Shown here: piece by piece, positions 22,701-33,913 of the stretch | Layout of the letters: the number at the start of each line of letters is the position of its first letter | Position numbering within the stretch: the first letter of the stretch is position 1 | DNA from: Trebouxia sp. TZW2008 | Lineage: Eukaryota; Chlorophyta; Trebouxiophyceae; Trebouxiales; Trebouxiaceae | NCBI GenBank assembly: GCA_002118135.1 | Contig: BDIU01000201.1 | Coordinates: 1-64,000, forward strand | Reading direction: 5' to 3' | DNA: 64,000 bases | Translations under genes and position numbers: made by a program | The notes under the pieces: generated by a model | Database searches by the model: none | Told to the model about the DNA's origin: nothing | The model's input: the letters and a program-made list of their open reading frames with translations, nothing else

Positions 22701-23921
22701 CTGCACAGACGTCTTTCAGTTTCATATTGCATGCAGACAACGCTGCACAATTGCTTTATGATTACAGGTTTGATGCAGATGATGCTTGCTGCCTCGTCTT
22801 GGCTGCACAGCTGTCCCATGTTTTCATGTTTGATGCAGACAATGCTTGGCGCATGGGACAAGAACGTCGGGGCAGGTGGCCACATGTCAAGCAAGCTGGC
22901 ACAGAGGGTAGCAGTAAACGGCTTGTGTAACAGCTACATGGCTTTCAACACCAACTACCATGACACTGGTCTGTTTGGTGTCTACGCTGTGGCAGACAAG
23001 CATGCAGCAGTAAGTACATCAGGCAGACCGGTGCATGGCAGTGCTTTTGACCCTGATCACCTGCAACGTTGCATATATTGATAGGCTTGTTGCATGCAGA
23101 TGGGTGTTTGAGTCATAGGTGTGATGCACCAGGCTTCAGCTTGTGCGTTATCCTTCATTGCTTTCAACTCTAGATGCACTTGACCATGCACAGCACTTGC
23201 TTGCAGCATGACCTGGCAGAGGCCAATTTCAGCCTGATTGCATTCAATGCATTGCATCATGAGAATGACACAATGCAATTGCTGCTGCTGATTGGTGCCC
23301 ATGCACAGGTGGATGACCTTGCATGGTCCATCATGCGGGAGATCAGCAAGATGTGCTACAACCCAGTAGAGGAGGATGTCATCAGAGCAAAGAACCAGCT
23401 CAAGGCCGCAATCCTGTTCAGCCAGGATAACCTCAGTGGTGAGGGTGCAAGACAGTGCTCAGCAGCCTGCAACCTGTTATGCAGAGAATGAGCAGTCGTG
23501 TCCCGCTTACTTGCCTGATTTATCGTCCTAGCTGTTTATGCAGTGAATGCACGCTTTTGTTTGGCTTTCTTGCCTCATCAAGCCATCATATACCTGCCTG
23601 TGTCATGCTAGAAGTCTTAGTATAGCTGCAAGTTGACTGGATGGCCTGGAACCGCTGTGTGTGCAATAACTGTGTTGACTGTGTGGTTGCCATTCTGCAG
23701 GCCTAGCTGAAGACATTGGACGCCACACCTTAGTATATGGGCGACGCATCTCAAAGGCTGAGATGTTTGCTCGCATCGATGCTGTGGATGTTGACACTAT
23801 CAAAGCAGTGTCTGACAGATTCATCTATGACCAGGACATTGCCATTGCGGCAATGGGTGACACACAAAATTTGCCAGACTACACATGGTTCAGGCGCAGG
23901 ACGTACTGGCTAAGATACTAG
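19760..23921 (+). CDS. MPPB: Mitochondrial processing peptidase beta subunit (M16)
   Basis: Nine exons: 19760-19963, 20045-20206, 20360-20575, 20939-21103, 21465-21575, 22324-22452, 22839-23009, 23309-23438, 23701-23921. They give 502 residues, normal for the family. The first 25 residues ([20 protein letters not shown]) are a clear mitochondrial presequence. The inverse zinc motif HFLEH lies in [13 protein letters not shown], followed by [16 protein letters not shown] and [11 protein letters not shown], where the third zinc ligand is expected. [17 protein letters not shown] and the C-terminal M16 domain ([11 protein letters not shown]) follow. The catalytic motif marks it as the beta rather than the alpha subunit. 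In plants and many algae the same protein doubles as the core I subunit of the cytochrome bc1 complex. Ends YWLRY then TAG. Confidence 0.95.
22079..22140 (+). repeat. Nested hairpin in MPP beta intron
   Basis: Outer arms TGCCTCTGAAT / ATTCAGAGGCA (22079-22089, 22130-22140) and inner arms GAGGCAAGG / CCTTGCCTC (22098-22106, 22113-22121) are perfect complements around a 6-nt loop. It may be a foldback element or an intronic RNA structure. Confidence 0.7.
22722..22850 (+). repeat. Repeated acceptor-plus-exon-start in MPP beta intron
   Basis: Three copies of a GCAGACAATGCT-like word: at about 22735, at 22773-22787, and at the real acceptor/exon start 22831-22850. The two upstream copies are decayed tandem duplicates that keep AG dinucleotides. 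Confidence 0.55.
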
Positions 23922-24571
23922 GTCTTGAAGTCATTACGCTTAGTGATTGGTCCTGTGTAGTGTGGTCCTAGGCTGCTTTGCACTCAATTGCAACGCCATA
24001 TGCATGCTGTTTGCTTTGAAGCAATCACCATGTAGCCAGTGTTGAAGGAGGGCAAGTGAACACTGTGTCGTGCGCAAACTTCTTGCAGTGCTGTCTTTTT
24101 TGCAGAGCATCCCGTCCTGCTGGCACCGTCCTGACAATATAAATGTGTGCGTGCCTGACACCTAGTCAGCTCAACTTCGATCCTGTGCATTGATGACTAA
24201 GTCCTGGCCAAGTTTGTTGGCAGGGTGAGAGGCTCCTTCTGGTGTAGAACTACTCACAGATCAATGCGCAAGTTTTGATGCAAGATCCCGTCATTTCTGC
24301 GTTGCGAATTTGCACAAGTAGTGTACACAATAGTTGCAGGATCAAGGAAATTTCATCTTATCTGAAAAGATGAGCAGCAGATCTCTTGAGATGTAAGCAG
24401 GCATGGGCTCGATTCAAGATAAGTCTGTTGCAGCCTGTGCCTATGCTCATACACAACAAAGGTCCGGTTACATGCACATGTAAGCTTGCATGCACACCTT
24501 CTGTCCTTGGTGCTGCAACAAGCATACATGCTCAATTGATGGCCACAGTAACATTTCTCACGCCACATGAC
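23922..24571. other. Convergent intergenic region, MPP beta / exonuclease
   Basis: Carries both 3' regions. No gene, repeat or RNA could be supported. Confidence 0.35.
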
Positions 24572-27500
24572 TCAAACAGCAACAGGCATCTTTTCATCAG
24601 CTGATGCTGTGATGGTCCTACGCTTCTTGTGGCTCTTCTGTTGCTGCTGTTGTTTCTTTTGCTTACGTTTGGCTTGCTGATCAAGGTCATGGACCTTTTT
24701 TGCAGAGTCTTTGCCATAAGCAAGGCCCCCATGAGCAGCCATCTTGCGGACTTTCACAACCTTGCCTTTGCATGCTCCTGTGCACACACATGACATCGTT
24801 TGAGCAAATGTGAAGCACATCAGCACACACAATCTGCCTTTCCATGCTCCTGTGCACACACACGCCACACTTTGACCAAATGTGAAGCACAGCAGCACAC
24901 ACAACTTACCTTTGCGTGCTCCTGTGTGCACACACCAGACTGTAACCCAGCAAAAAGTGAATCACATTAGCCCACATTATCACAGACTTGACAAGCCGCC
25001 AGGATGGCAGCTTGTTTGACAAAGAGAATGATCACCTGAAGTCAGCTTGAGGACTTTCTGTGCTCGTCCAAAGCTGTCTGCATCTTGAGCGCCTGGCAAC
25101 TGCTTGAAAGCCTCGTTTGCATCACCAGCATGGCGGAACACAAAGCGGCCTGCAACAGCAAGCAGCAACTTGTGAAGCCCACGCTGGCAGCAAATGGGAC
25201 CTTGTGATAGAAGACACACACTTCCAAGTTTGCTGCCAGCTTGAGAGCAGACATGAGGATGCGTATTGATGCGCATTTGACCGATGCAAGACTTGCAGCC
25301 TTGTGGACAGAGCAATCATGGTCCTGCATGTAGTTGTGGTTGCAGTCAAGTGCTGTTGCAGTGTTATGTGCAACTGACGGCAACTGTAGCTACAAGCAAG
25401 ACCATGTCTGCTACTGACGACAGGACTTGCAGCTGGCAGCATTGTGCAGCAGCTATAGAACAGATTCAACACTAACACCAATTTCTGCATAGCTTTTGTA
25501 TGGCTCCGGTACAACGCTCATGACAAGTGGAGCTGTGCCTGCCATAGCCTGCCAGGCACAGCTGAATGTCATCGTGAGTGCTGCACAACAAGTACAACAC
25601 TAATTTCTAGCAGAAGAATGTTCAGCACAGGCACAGCCACAGCTGAAAGGGTCATCAGCACAGGCACAACAGAGAGCTGCCAGAAACAGTCATGCAGAGT
25701 GTGAATTATGGCACATTTGGGACTGCTCCTGCTCACAGAGACCCAAATGCTGGGTCTGCTGGCATGAACTTCAATTCTGGTTTTAATGACTTTTTCTTGC
25801 ATAATTTCCTTCCCTTTCTGTTCATTTGTCTTCTGCAAATTCTTCCTTTTTGCCTTACCTTTTCTGTCCTTGATGTCACCCTCAATGACTGGGTGGGCAC
25901 AGGTGCATGCCTCAAATAGCTGCAGCAAGTCAGCAGGCTGCGCTGATTGCGGCACACCATGCACAAATAGCTGCCGCAGCTCCTCCTTGGAAACCTGCAC
26001 ATACGCAACAGCGCCGATCACAAACACTAGTAGCCTTCACCATCATAAAAATAAGCTTGCTAGTAAGGTCCCAAGACCCAGCTTGCTAGTGAGGTTCCGA
26101 TGACCCAGCCTGCTAATGAAGTTCCGATGACCCAGCCTGCTAATGAAGTTCCATGACCCAGCCTGCTAGTGAGGTTGCACAACCCAGCTTGCTAGTAAAG
26201 TTCCATGACCCAACTTGCCTGTGAGGCTCCACGACTCAGATAGTGAGGTTACAGAACCCTGATGAGTTCACACAGCAGCAATAAACTGCCTTTAAAGCCC
26301 ACAACTCAGCCTGCCAGAGAGGTTCCATGACCCAGCTTGCTAGTGAGATCCCAAGACCCTGGTGAGTGCATACAGCATGAGTAACCCACCAGTGACCCCT
26401 CCAAAGCACATGACCCAGCCTCTGCTCGCAAGCTTCCAGAATCCTGATGAGTGCATACATTATCATTGATTTGCCTCCAAAGCCCATGACGCAGCCTGCA
26501 AGTGAGGATCCAGAATCCTGATGAAGGCATACCGCAGCAGTAATCTGCCTCCAAAGTAGCTGTGGTATTGCTCTATACAGCGTTGACTTGCCTCCCTCCA
26601 GGGTCAGCAAACATGGCTGTGCCGCTCTGTCTTAGCTCCCAAAAACATCAATGCCAGCTGTTTCAGCAGAACTTCCCAAGTTGGATTCAGCAGGACGCAT
26701 TCAAGCAGTTCACAAGGTGTGCAACAGTGTTGCCTGCTGGAGTAGTATTCCAGTCAACAATGCCTTCTCACTGCCATCTTGCAGCTTTGCTACTCAAACA
26801 AATCAAAACAACATTTGCATTGGCCCATCCAGTTTCGAGCTTGTTTTGATTTCCTGAGTAGCAAAGTTGTCGGATGACAGTGAGAAGGCATTCTTGACTG
26901 GAACACTGCTCCAGCAGGCAACAGTGATGCGCACCTTGTGACCTGGTTGAAGGATGGGCCAGACAATGACCTTGGTCTCAAGTGCATTGAGAGCAGCCGG
27001 CATGCCGTGATGCAGTGTATGATCAATCAATGGTATGGCTGCTGCATTGCAGCCATGCTGTAAGTACTGTCACACTGTGTCAGGCAGGCGACAACCTTGG
27101 TCTCAAGTGCAGTCAGAGGGCGCAGCATGCCGTGCTGCAGTGTATGATTGATCTGTTGCATGGATGCTGCATTGCAGCCATGCCATAAGTACTGTCACAC
27201 TGTGTCAGGCAGGCAATGATGTTGATCCCAGGCTCAGGCAGAGGGCCCAGGGTATGGTTGATCATTTGCATGAATGCTGCACTGATGCCATGCCATAGTC
27301 CTGTCACAGTGTGTCAGGCAAGGCAATGACCTTGGTCTCCAGCGCACTTAGAGCACCTGCCGTGCCATACTGCAAAGCATGATCGATCAGTTGCATGGCT
27401 GCTGCATTCAGCTTATGCCAAGAGTACTGTCACGTTGTGTCAGGCAGGCAACAGCTTTGACTTCAGATGCATTTATAGGAGCTGGCTACAGCCCATATTT

Positions 27501-30500
27501 AACCAGCTGCATGGATGCAGCACTCCAAATCAACTTGCAAGCTCGTGCATGTGAGCAACATCACACTGTGACAGGCAGACAGTGATGTTGATCCGAGGCG
27601 AAGTCAGAGGAGCAGGCTTGCCGTGCTGCAGCGCATGGGTGACCAGTTGCATGGCTGATGCATGCAGACCATGCCATGGATACTGTCGCACTGTGTCAAG
27701 CAGACAGTGGCCTTGATTTCAGGCACATTCAGAGGAGCCAGCATGCCATTACACACTGTCACACGGTATGTGGCAGGATGTCAGGCAGACAGTCATGTAG
27801 TGTGCTCATAGTGTGTCCTGCAAACAATGACCTTGACTTCAGGCGCAGTCAGAGGAGCTGGCATGCTGTGCTGCAGCGCATGGATAAATATTTGCATGAC
27901 TGCAGCACTCCCATCCAAACTGAAAGCTTGTGCATGCAGACCAGCCACATCGTCACATACTTTGTCAGTCACTGACCTTTATTTCAGGCGCAGTCAGGGG
28001 AGCAGGCATGCCATGCTGCAGCGCATGGTTGACTAGTTGCATGGCTGCAGCTGCATCCTGCTCGCAGTCATGGGGAGCGCCTTCCTGCCTCAAACTTCTG
28101 CCCAACATCTGTGACACCAGGTTGGCAAGGGACGGCGTGCATGTTGACAAGCCCCTGCAATCAGCACGCTCATTCACTGTCTTTGCCTCAGGCTGGGAAA
28201 CTGCGTGAGCAGAGTGAAAACAGCACAACATTGCTTTGCGAGCTAGTCTGGTCCAAATGGAACAATGCCCTGCCTCAGACTTCTGCCCAACATTTGAGAC
28301 ACCAGATTGACAAGGAAGGGACTGCGGGTTGACAAGCCTCTGATGAGGCTCGCTCTTTATCGTTGTCTTGGCCTCAGACTGACAGACTGCATGAACAAAA
28401 TGAAAACTGCACTGTGACTCTGCGAGCTAGTCTGGTCCAAACAACAGGTTCCCTGCCACAAGCTTATGTCCACCATTTGAGATACCAGATTGGCAAGGAA
28501 TGGTGTGCATGTTCACAAGCCCCCGAAGACAACAAAACAATGCACTGTGCCCTTGAGAACTAGTCTGGTGCAGCCAGCAAAACATTGAGCCACGATATGC
28601 TCCACTTGCATATGCACATGCTATGCACACTTGACAGCCCACTTGGGCACTGCACACTGCAGATGTGTGCAAGAACTCACAATGCCTGTCGATTCAATAT
28701 GAATCAAAACTTGCACAGTGACTCTTGGGCAACTCAACCAATCCAGCGAATCGATCTTGACAGAAAGCCTCACTTGTGGGAGCACAGCAAAGCAGTGTCA
28801 AGAATGGCAGGGACTTTGTACTTTTCCCAACATTCATCAAAGTAATTGATGATATGGGCAACAAGTGACATTGACCAGACTGGAAGCCTCACTTGTAGGA
28901 ACACAGCAGAGCAGTGTCAATGATGGCGGTAGGGTCAAGCTGGAGGGCATGCAGGTCATGGTGGAGAGCATGACCAACCAGCACCACATTGCCCTGCAGC
29001 AGTTTCTGCACTGCAGCCTGCGCATCTTGCTTGCTGTAAGCCACACCCTGCAAATAAGAATAAGACTATCAAACTTACTGTGCATCATTACTGACAGTGA
29101 TGATGACTGTGATCATGGTGTATGCTGCTGATGATGACAATGACAATGGAGAGAACGATAGTGCCAATGATGAGCATGATGATACTCATGACGATCATAA
29201 CAACTCTGTCATCATGCGTGTTGTCCCATCAGGATGATCATGCACAGTGACAGTATTGGCTCAAAGGACAGATTGCATGCAATGGACAGATTGCATGCAT
29301 GCATGGACATGACAGCTCATGTCACACAAGTTTTTGACTTGGCATGTCCAAGCATTAGCATTGCAGCTGTGTGGAATCATCAAGCAAGCGACAGAGGTGA
29401 AAATGGCCAGACGATCACAGATGTCACCTGCATTGTTGCTTCTGTGGCACCTGTCACCTCAGTACGGAAGTTCAGCACATTTGCTGCAGGCTTCACCAGC
29501 ATCTGCAGGAACCAGTGTGTGAGCTGACATTGCTTCTTGCTTCACCTTTTCTGATATGAATCTAAGTTTTGATTTTCCTTGTTGTACACTATATCGTGGT
29601 GGGAGCGTTCACGTCGCAATGTAGATGGGAGCATGAAAGCCATGCACAAGTCAAATTTGAACGAGTACCTTCATCACAACATATTGTGATGAAATTGTTC
29701 AGACTGTGATACAGATGGGCGCTAAAGGCTATGCACAAGTCAAAATTGATCTTTTACCTTCAGCACAGTGCTGCCAACCTCATTGACAACACTCAGGCCA
29801 ATCAGCTCCCTGCTGTTTGTGGCTGTCTCACACATCTCGCAGTCAAGAGACAGCAGACACGGCCGACTTGTTGAATCCAAGCTCGTGCTGCATCGCAAGA
29901 CCAATGTCAGGCCCATTAGACTTTTTTGTACGGATTGCAGAGCAGAGCAGGATGTGATGTTGACCTGCTGCTTCTGATCCATCCTGGCCGGAATGAGGGC
30001 AAGCTGTAGTGCTCTAGAAATTTTGGGTGCATTACAGTTTGCTGCACCATAGGCCAAATCTGACCCTGTAACAGTAGTTGCACAGAGAATTGTCACAAAG
30101 TGTATGGCGCTCACACACTGAAGAAGCATTTGCAGTGTTGCTGCTGTACCTGAGTTGCGTCTGTTGCATTTGCTTGAGACAGTCTGGTTGCAAACTCTTC
30201 TCGCTGCATATACAATACAGTCGTCAGCAGAGGAGGCAAGACGCAGGCGGGGCCTGCAAGCTTGCTGACTGACCTGCTTCTGATGAGACTGCCACTCTCT
30301 GTGCGGCCCAAGCAGCCTGCCTGCTTGTGGCTTGCTCAGCGTTGCCACAAACGCTGCGAGAGTCTGCAAAATAGCGGTCGCGAAGGTCACTCAAGCTCTA
30401 TGAAGTGCGCAAGCTTTCCAAAGCCCAGCGTTACCTTCCAGTCGTGCGCGCCGGGGTCGGTCTTGGAAAGCGCAGGTGCAGCAGCTTTCTGGAAATCTTT

Positions 30501-30605
30501 CCAAGTGCCTTGAGTTCCGCTGACTTTGTCCTTTTGACATTCCTTGACGACCCGAATCAACAAGTTCCTGTCCGATGCTGCGAAACTCGATGGCTCCGCC
30601 ATCAT
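24572..30605 (-). CDS. SDN: SDN/REX-type 3'-5' RNA exonuclease (DEDDh)
   Basis: Eleven exons: 30435-30605, 30274-30363, 30150-30203, 29965-30065, 29758-29887, 29428-29502, 28893-29047, 27977-28154, 25859-25994, 25036-25149, 24572-24777. All phases agree; 469 residues. The N-terminus has LLIRVVKECQKDKVSGTQG and DWK; WPMVQQTVMHPKFLEHYSLP precedes the nuclease. Catalytic motifs are LSLDCEMCET (D, E), VLVGHALHHDLHAL (D) and APHDCEQDA (H, D), so the DEDDh set is complete. After it come a degenerate RRM-like region (ELRQLFVHGVPQ, then FVFRHAGDANEAF) and a Lys/Gln-rich nuclear-type tail. Plant SDN enzymes trim small RNAs; REX enzymes process rRNA and tRNA ends; the exact substrate here is unknown. 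The gene is stretched to 6 kb by exon-derived repeats in its introns. Confidence 0.9.
24773..24985 (-). repeat. 72-bp triplicated acceptor region of last exonuclease exon
   Basis: Three units of 72 bp begin with TGCTCCTGTGCACACACA-like sequence at 24773, 24845 and 24917 (plus strand). Each contains the intron acceptor and the first codons of the last exon (read as GACKGK, GAWKGR, GARKGK). Confidence 0.75.
26040..26560. repeat. Two minisatellites in exonuclease intron
   Basis: 26040-26240 is made of 30-bp units around ATGACCCAGCCTGCTAATG. 26250-26560 has about four 75-100 bp units starting CCTGATGAGTGCATAC and containing CCTCCAAAGCCCATGAC. The two families share the CCCAGCCTGC core. Confidence 0.75.
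26711..26940. repeat. Large inverted repeat in exonuclease intron
   Basis: Arms of about 100 bp (26711-26811 and 26841-26940) are imperfect reverse complements around a 29-bp spacer, from CACAAGGTG to CACCTTGTG. Each arm is open in its own outward direction (ACWSS..PV.NAFSL), which explains the mirrored open frames. Confidence 0.85.
26960..27976 (-). repeat. Array of eight decayed exon-end copies, exonuclease
   Basis: Eight degenerate units of about 110-130 bp precede the true exon at 27977. Each repeats the last 70 nt of that exon (encoding MQLVNHALQHGMPAPL and nearby residues). They start near 26966, 27092, 27215, 27328, 27450, 27584, 27702 and 27827. The linkers share ACTGTCACACTGTGTCAGGCAG. 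Confidence 0.85.
28155..28892 (-). repeat. Exonuclease intron with copies of both flanking exons
   Basis: Near 28300-28350 and 28480-28530 are copies of the start of exon 27977-28154 (GACAAGCC words). Near 28757-28815 is a copy of the end of exon 28893-29047 (AAGCCTCACTTGT, then AGCAGTGTCAA). All are decayed. Confidence 0.7.
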
Positions 30606-30914
30606 CGACGTTCTGTGCTGTGCTCTGGGACGGACTTTGCGCAGCAGTCAAAGTGCTTGCACCTTCATACGCAGCTGCCACTCGAGTACGTTTTGGCTCT
30701 GACCTAACTCCATGCCACAGCATTGTCGACTATTTTGCTGAGAATTCGGTGCCGCAGCGTCTGCCGGGCAACAACTCAAGACTTTGCGGCATTTCCCTAA
30801 CCACGCGTGACTGGCCATGTAAAGCAGCCTGGCGTCGCTACCTAGCGTGGCACTGGAGTGATCAACACTGATCAACTGACCTAACGCGTCAGGACTCGCG
30901 TCAGCCTGCTCACG
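30606..30914. promoter_or_regulatory. Divergent promoter, exonuclease / WDR92
   Basis: 309 bp between the two ATGs, GC-richer than the neighbouring introns. No TATA box was recognised. Confidence 0.5.
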
Positions 30915-33913
30915 ATGGTTGGTGTCGTCGACATCCAGTCGAAGCCCAAGATTTTGGAGCTTCTACAGAAGAGTCTGACTGTTACAGTCCATGACTGCAA
31001 GTAGGTCTACAAACAGCCTTTAGTGCCAAAGCAAGAGGCCCAGCTGCTGCATGCTTCAAAACCCTCACACCATACGCAGATGGATACCAGGAACAGCCAA
31101 GTTTGTGGCCTTAGGCGAATATGCTCGCAACACAGGATGCTTGCAGGTGTGTTTCGACAGGAAAGACTTGCTGCAAGCCTCTGCAGCTGGCCCAAAACAG
31201 CTTCTGACAAACTTGCATGGAGGCAGCTGATTGCGCCTGTACGCACCTTGTTGCTGGGTCTCAAAGTCTTCTTAGGAAATGTTGATAACAAACCAATTGT
31301 CATTGTGCCAGCAAGCAAGACATCCTGATATTTTGAGCGTATGCGCCCAGGTTTATGAAGTGCGCGGGAATGAGCTGCAAAAGGTGCAGGAGCTGGAAAA
31401 GCCAACAAGGTTCAAATGCGGCACATTTGGTGCCAGCAGCTCAGCTGAAAGACAGCTTGCTACTGGCAGCTTTCAGGGACATCTGCATGTACGCCACTAC
31501 TGATCAAGATGTTCTTCTTGACTGCAGATGTCTCAAGTGACAGCTGCCTCTCAATGATGCTTCAACTTCTGCATGGACAGATGACTTGCCATCGTCAGCT
31601 TGCAGGAGCACTTGCATTTATGCCATTGCGGCTCATTTTGTGCATCAATAAGACATGCGTCCTGAACAACAGCTGCCTCTCATGATGCTGTTGCTTGTGC
31701 ATGAACAGATGACTTGCCGGCAGCTTGCAGGGGCACCTGCATGTAGGTCGGTGTTGCTCACTTGTGCCTCAAGACAACATATGTCCTGATCAAGAGCTGC
31801 CTCTGAGTGATGATGTTGCTTGTGCGTGGACAGATAGTTTGCTACTGGCAGCTTTCAGGGGGACATTTGCATGACTGTCAGTGCTGCTAATGTTATGCCT
31901 CAAGACAAGACATGTACTATGTAATGGCTGCAGCCCAAAGATCTGAGTGTTCATGCATGCACAGATGTGGGATTTGGAGCACACAAAGGAGCCAGTGTAC
32001 ACTGCCAAAGCTCATACCTCCCTTATCAATCAAATTGATGGCACAGGCGGTCAGGCAAGTACTTTGCCTTCACTTCTTGGCAGCATGTGTTGCATCATGG
32101 TCCGCAAGTGTCAGCAGCTTGGAGGAGCTTGACTGTTTTACAAGCTATCGTGGCAAGGTTGCCAATTCCTAATACGGTCACCTGCACAGCTCAACTTGTC
32201 ATGTTTGTTTCTGTTCATTCAACACATATGCTAGGCAGGCTCAGCAGGCCTAGCTAGGTACGTACTGGAGCAAACAGCTCCAACCAGTCTTGTTGGGACA
32301 TGACCCTGTGTTGCTGGTGACAGCAGCCTCAGCGTCAAAGTATGCAAAAGCATGCACAGAAGTCCGGCCGTCATGATCAGCACATGTCAGAGCAACTGCA
32401 TCTATCTTGGTCACAGCTCACACAGTCACTGAACATCAAGGATTTCTTTCTAGCATCATGATCCAATGCGTCAGCCTGAGAATACATCGATCAAAGTGTC
32501 AATGCTGCCTGTTCTCAAAGACCACAGCACAGACATTGACTGCACATCCAGTAGGTGTTCAGCACCCCTGTCCACTGGTTTAAGCATTGCAAGGTATCAG
32601 TCAACCCTCAAAATGCTGCTTGTGTATTCCTGTCCATGGAGCATCGCCAAAAGCACTCAATGCAGCCTACAGGGGCATGGAGTGAAAACAACTACTAGCC
32701 AGCAGCGTACAAGATGTTGGCAGGAACCCTGATAAAACACAATGGCTCTCTTTGCAATAAGTAGAGAAAAGCCCAAACCAATGCCACCATAGCAAATGAC
32801 GCGGTGGCGCTGTGTGCTGGCTCAAGATTGACTGGATAGTGGCTCAGCATCAATGAAAAATCAAGTCTCACATGCAGGCAAAGGGCCATGGGCCTCCAGA
32901 GATGGCTAGCTGTGGTCTTGATGGCTGTGTAAGAGTGTGGGATGTGCGGCAGCAAGACCAGCCAGTAGCAAGCTTTGAGCCCTTGAAAGGAAGTCAGGTA
33001 TGTCAGCTTCTTACTTATACTTTGCGCCTTGTCATGCTTGAATGGCAATGCGTGCTCAAGCCCTGCCACAGTTGATGCATTACTTGAGTTTAATGCAGGC
33101 ATCTTTCATTTTGACATCACTGCCAACATGAGAGTGAACCCAAACTGCTGAACTTAGGACTAGCAGGAATTTCCGCATATCTGGTTGGAACTAATCAGTG
33201 GTGCTGACAACACCTATGACTACGACAACAGCTCTGAACCTATGCGCATGTCTCGACAAACTACAAGCTGCTGCCGCCTGTCCAAGGTGTGTTGCAGCAT
33301 ACCACATGTTGCTGTTTTTTGGCAGGTGAGAGATTGCTGGTGTGTTGCCTTTGGAAACAGCTTCAATGACGAGGAGCGCTGTGTGCTGGCTGGCTATGAC
33401 AATGGTGATGTCAAGATGTTTGACCTACGAGCAAACAAGCTACGGTGGGAAACAAATGTCCGGAATGGGGTGTGCGGGGTTCAGTTTGACCGGCAAGACA
33501 TCAACATGAACAAGTTTGTGGTGACATGCTTGGAATCCCAGTTTCATGTATACGATGCACGGACGCATCACCTGTCAGAGGGTTTTGCAAGCCTGACTGA
33601 AACCACAGCCAAAGGAGCCAGTCTTTGGAAACCAGTGCATCTACCACAGAATCGTGAGGTATTCATGATCACCGCTGGCGATGGCAGTGCACATCTGTAC
33701 AAGTACAAGTACCCTGAGCAGCGCAAGATCAAGGATGAAAATGGCAGAAGCAAGGGAGTGATTGGGTCAGTAGAGCTTCTGGCAGAGCAAAGCCTGTCTA
33801 GTCAGCCTGTCACATCGTTTGACTGGTCACAAGATAAAGAAGGCTTGTTTTGCTGTGGGGCGCTGGACCAGACTGTGCGCGTAGGCATTGCAACAAAGTT
33901 GAACACCTTGTAG
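30915..33913 (+). CDS. WDR92: WDR92 / DNAAF10 WD-repeat protein
   Basis: Six exons: 30915-31000, 31080-31146, 31351-31488, 31965-32054, 32878-32997, 33326-33913. In phase; 362 residues, the normal length. Diagnostic stretches are KFVALGEYARNTGCLQVYEV, CGTFGASS, DGCVRVWDVRQQD, CVAFGNSFNDEERC, GYDNGDVKMFDLR and VRNGVCGVQFDRQD. The end is QTVRVGIATKLNTL. It is a seven-blade beta propeller that works with the R2TP/prefoldin-like chaperone complex in assembling axonemal dyneins, so it is usually kept by lineages with motile cilia. The intron after 32054 uses a GC donor (GCAAGT). Confidence 0.94.
31449..31905 (+). repeat. Tandem copies of WDR92 exon 3 end plus donor
   Basis: The end of exon 3 (GCTTGCTACTGGCAGC, then CATCTGCATGTACG) recurs near 31576, 31703 and 31829, with a period of about 127 bp including intron sequence (AGCTGCCTCTCA). 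Copies are decayed; the 31703 copy keeps a GTAGG at the donor position. Confidence 0.8.
32208..32290 (+). repeat. Dispersed ~80-bp repeat, copy 1
   Basis: In WDR92 intron 5. Shares GGCTCAGCAGGC, CAGCTAGGT-like, ACTGGAGCAA and CTCCAACC in the same order with 55858-55942. Confidence 0.6.

Noticed and set aside
24778..24931. Upstream extension of the last exonuclease exon
   Set aside because: The open frame is made of the 72-bp repeat units containing acceptors; phase with exon 25036-25149 is satisfied by starting at 24777.
26651..27030. Mirrored open frames (plus and minus) with an ACWSS motif
   Set aside because: They are the two arms of one inverted repeat inside an exonuclease intron; including either breaks the exon phases.
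26960..28060. Regular repeats resembling a CRISPR array
   Set aside because: Units are degenerate exon fragments, the linkers are also repeated, and the genome is eukaryotic.
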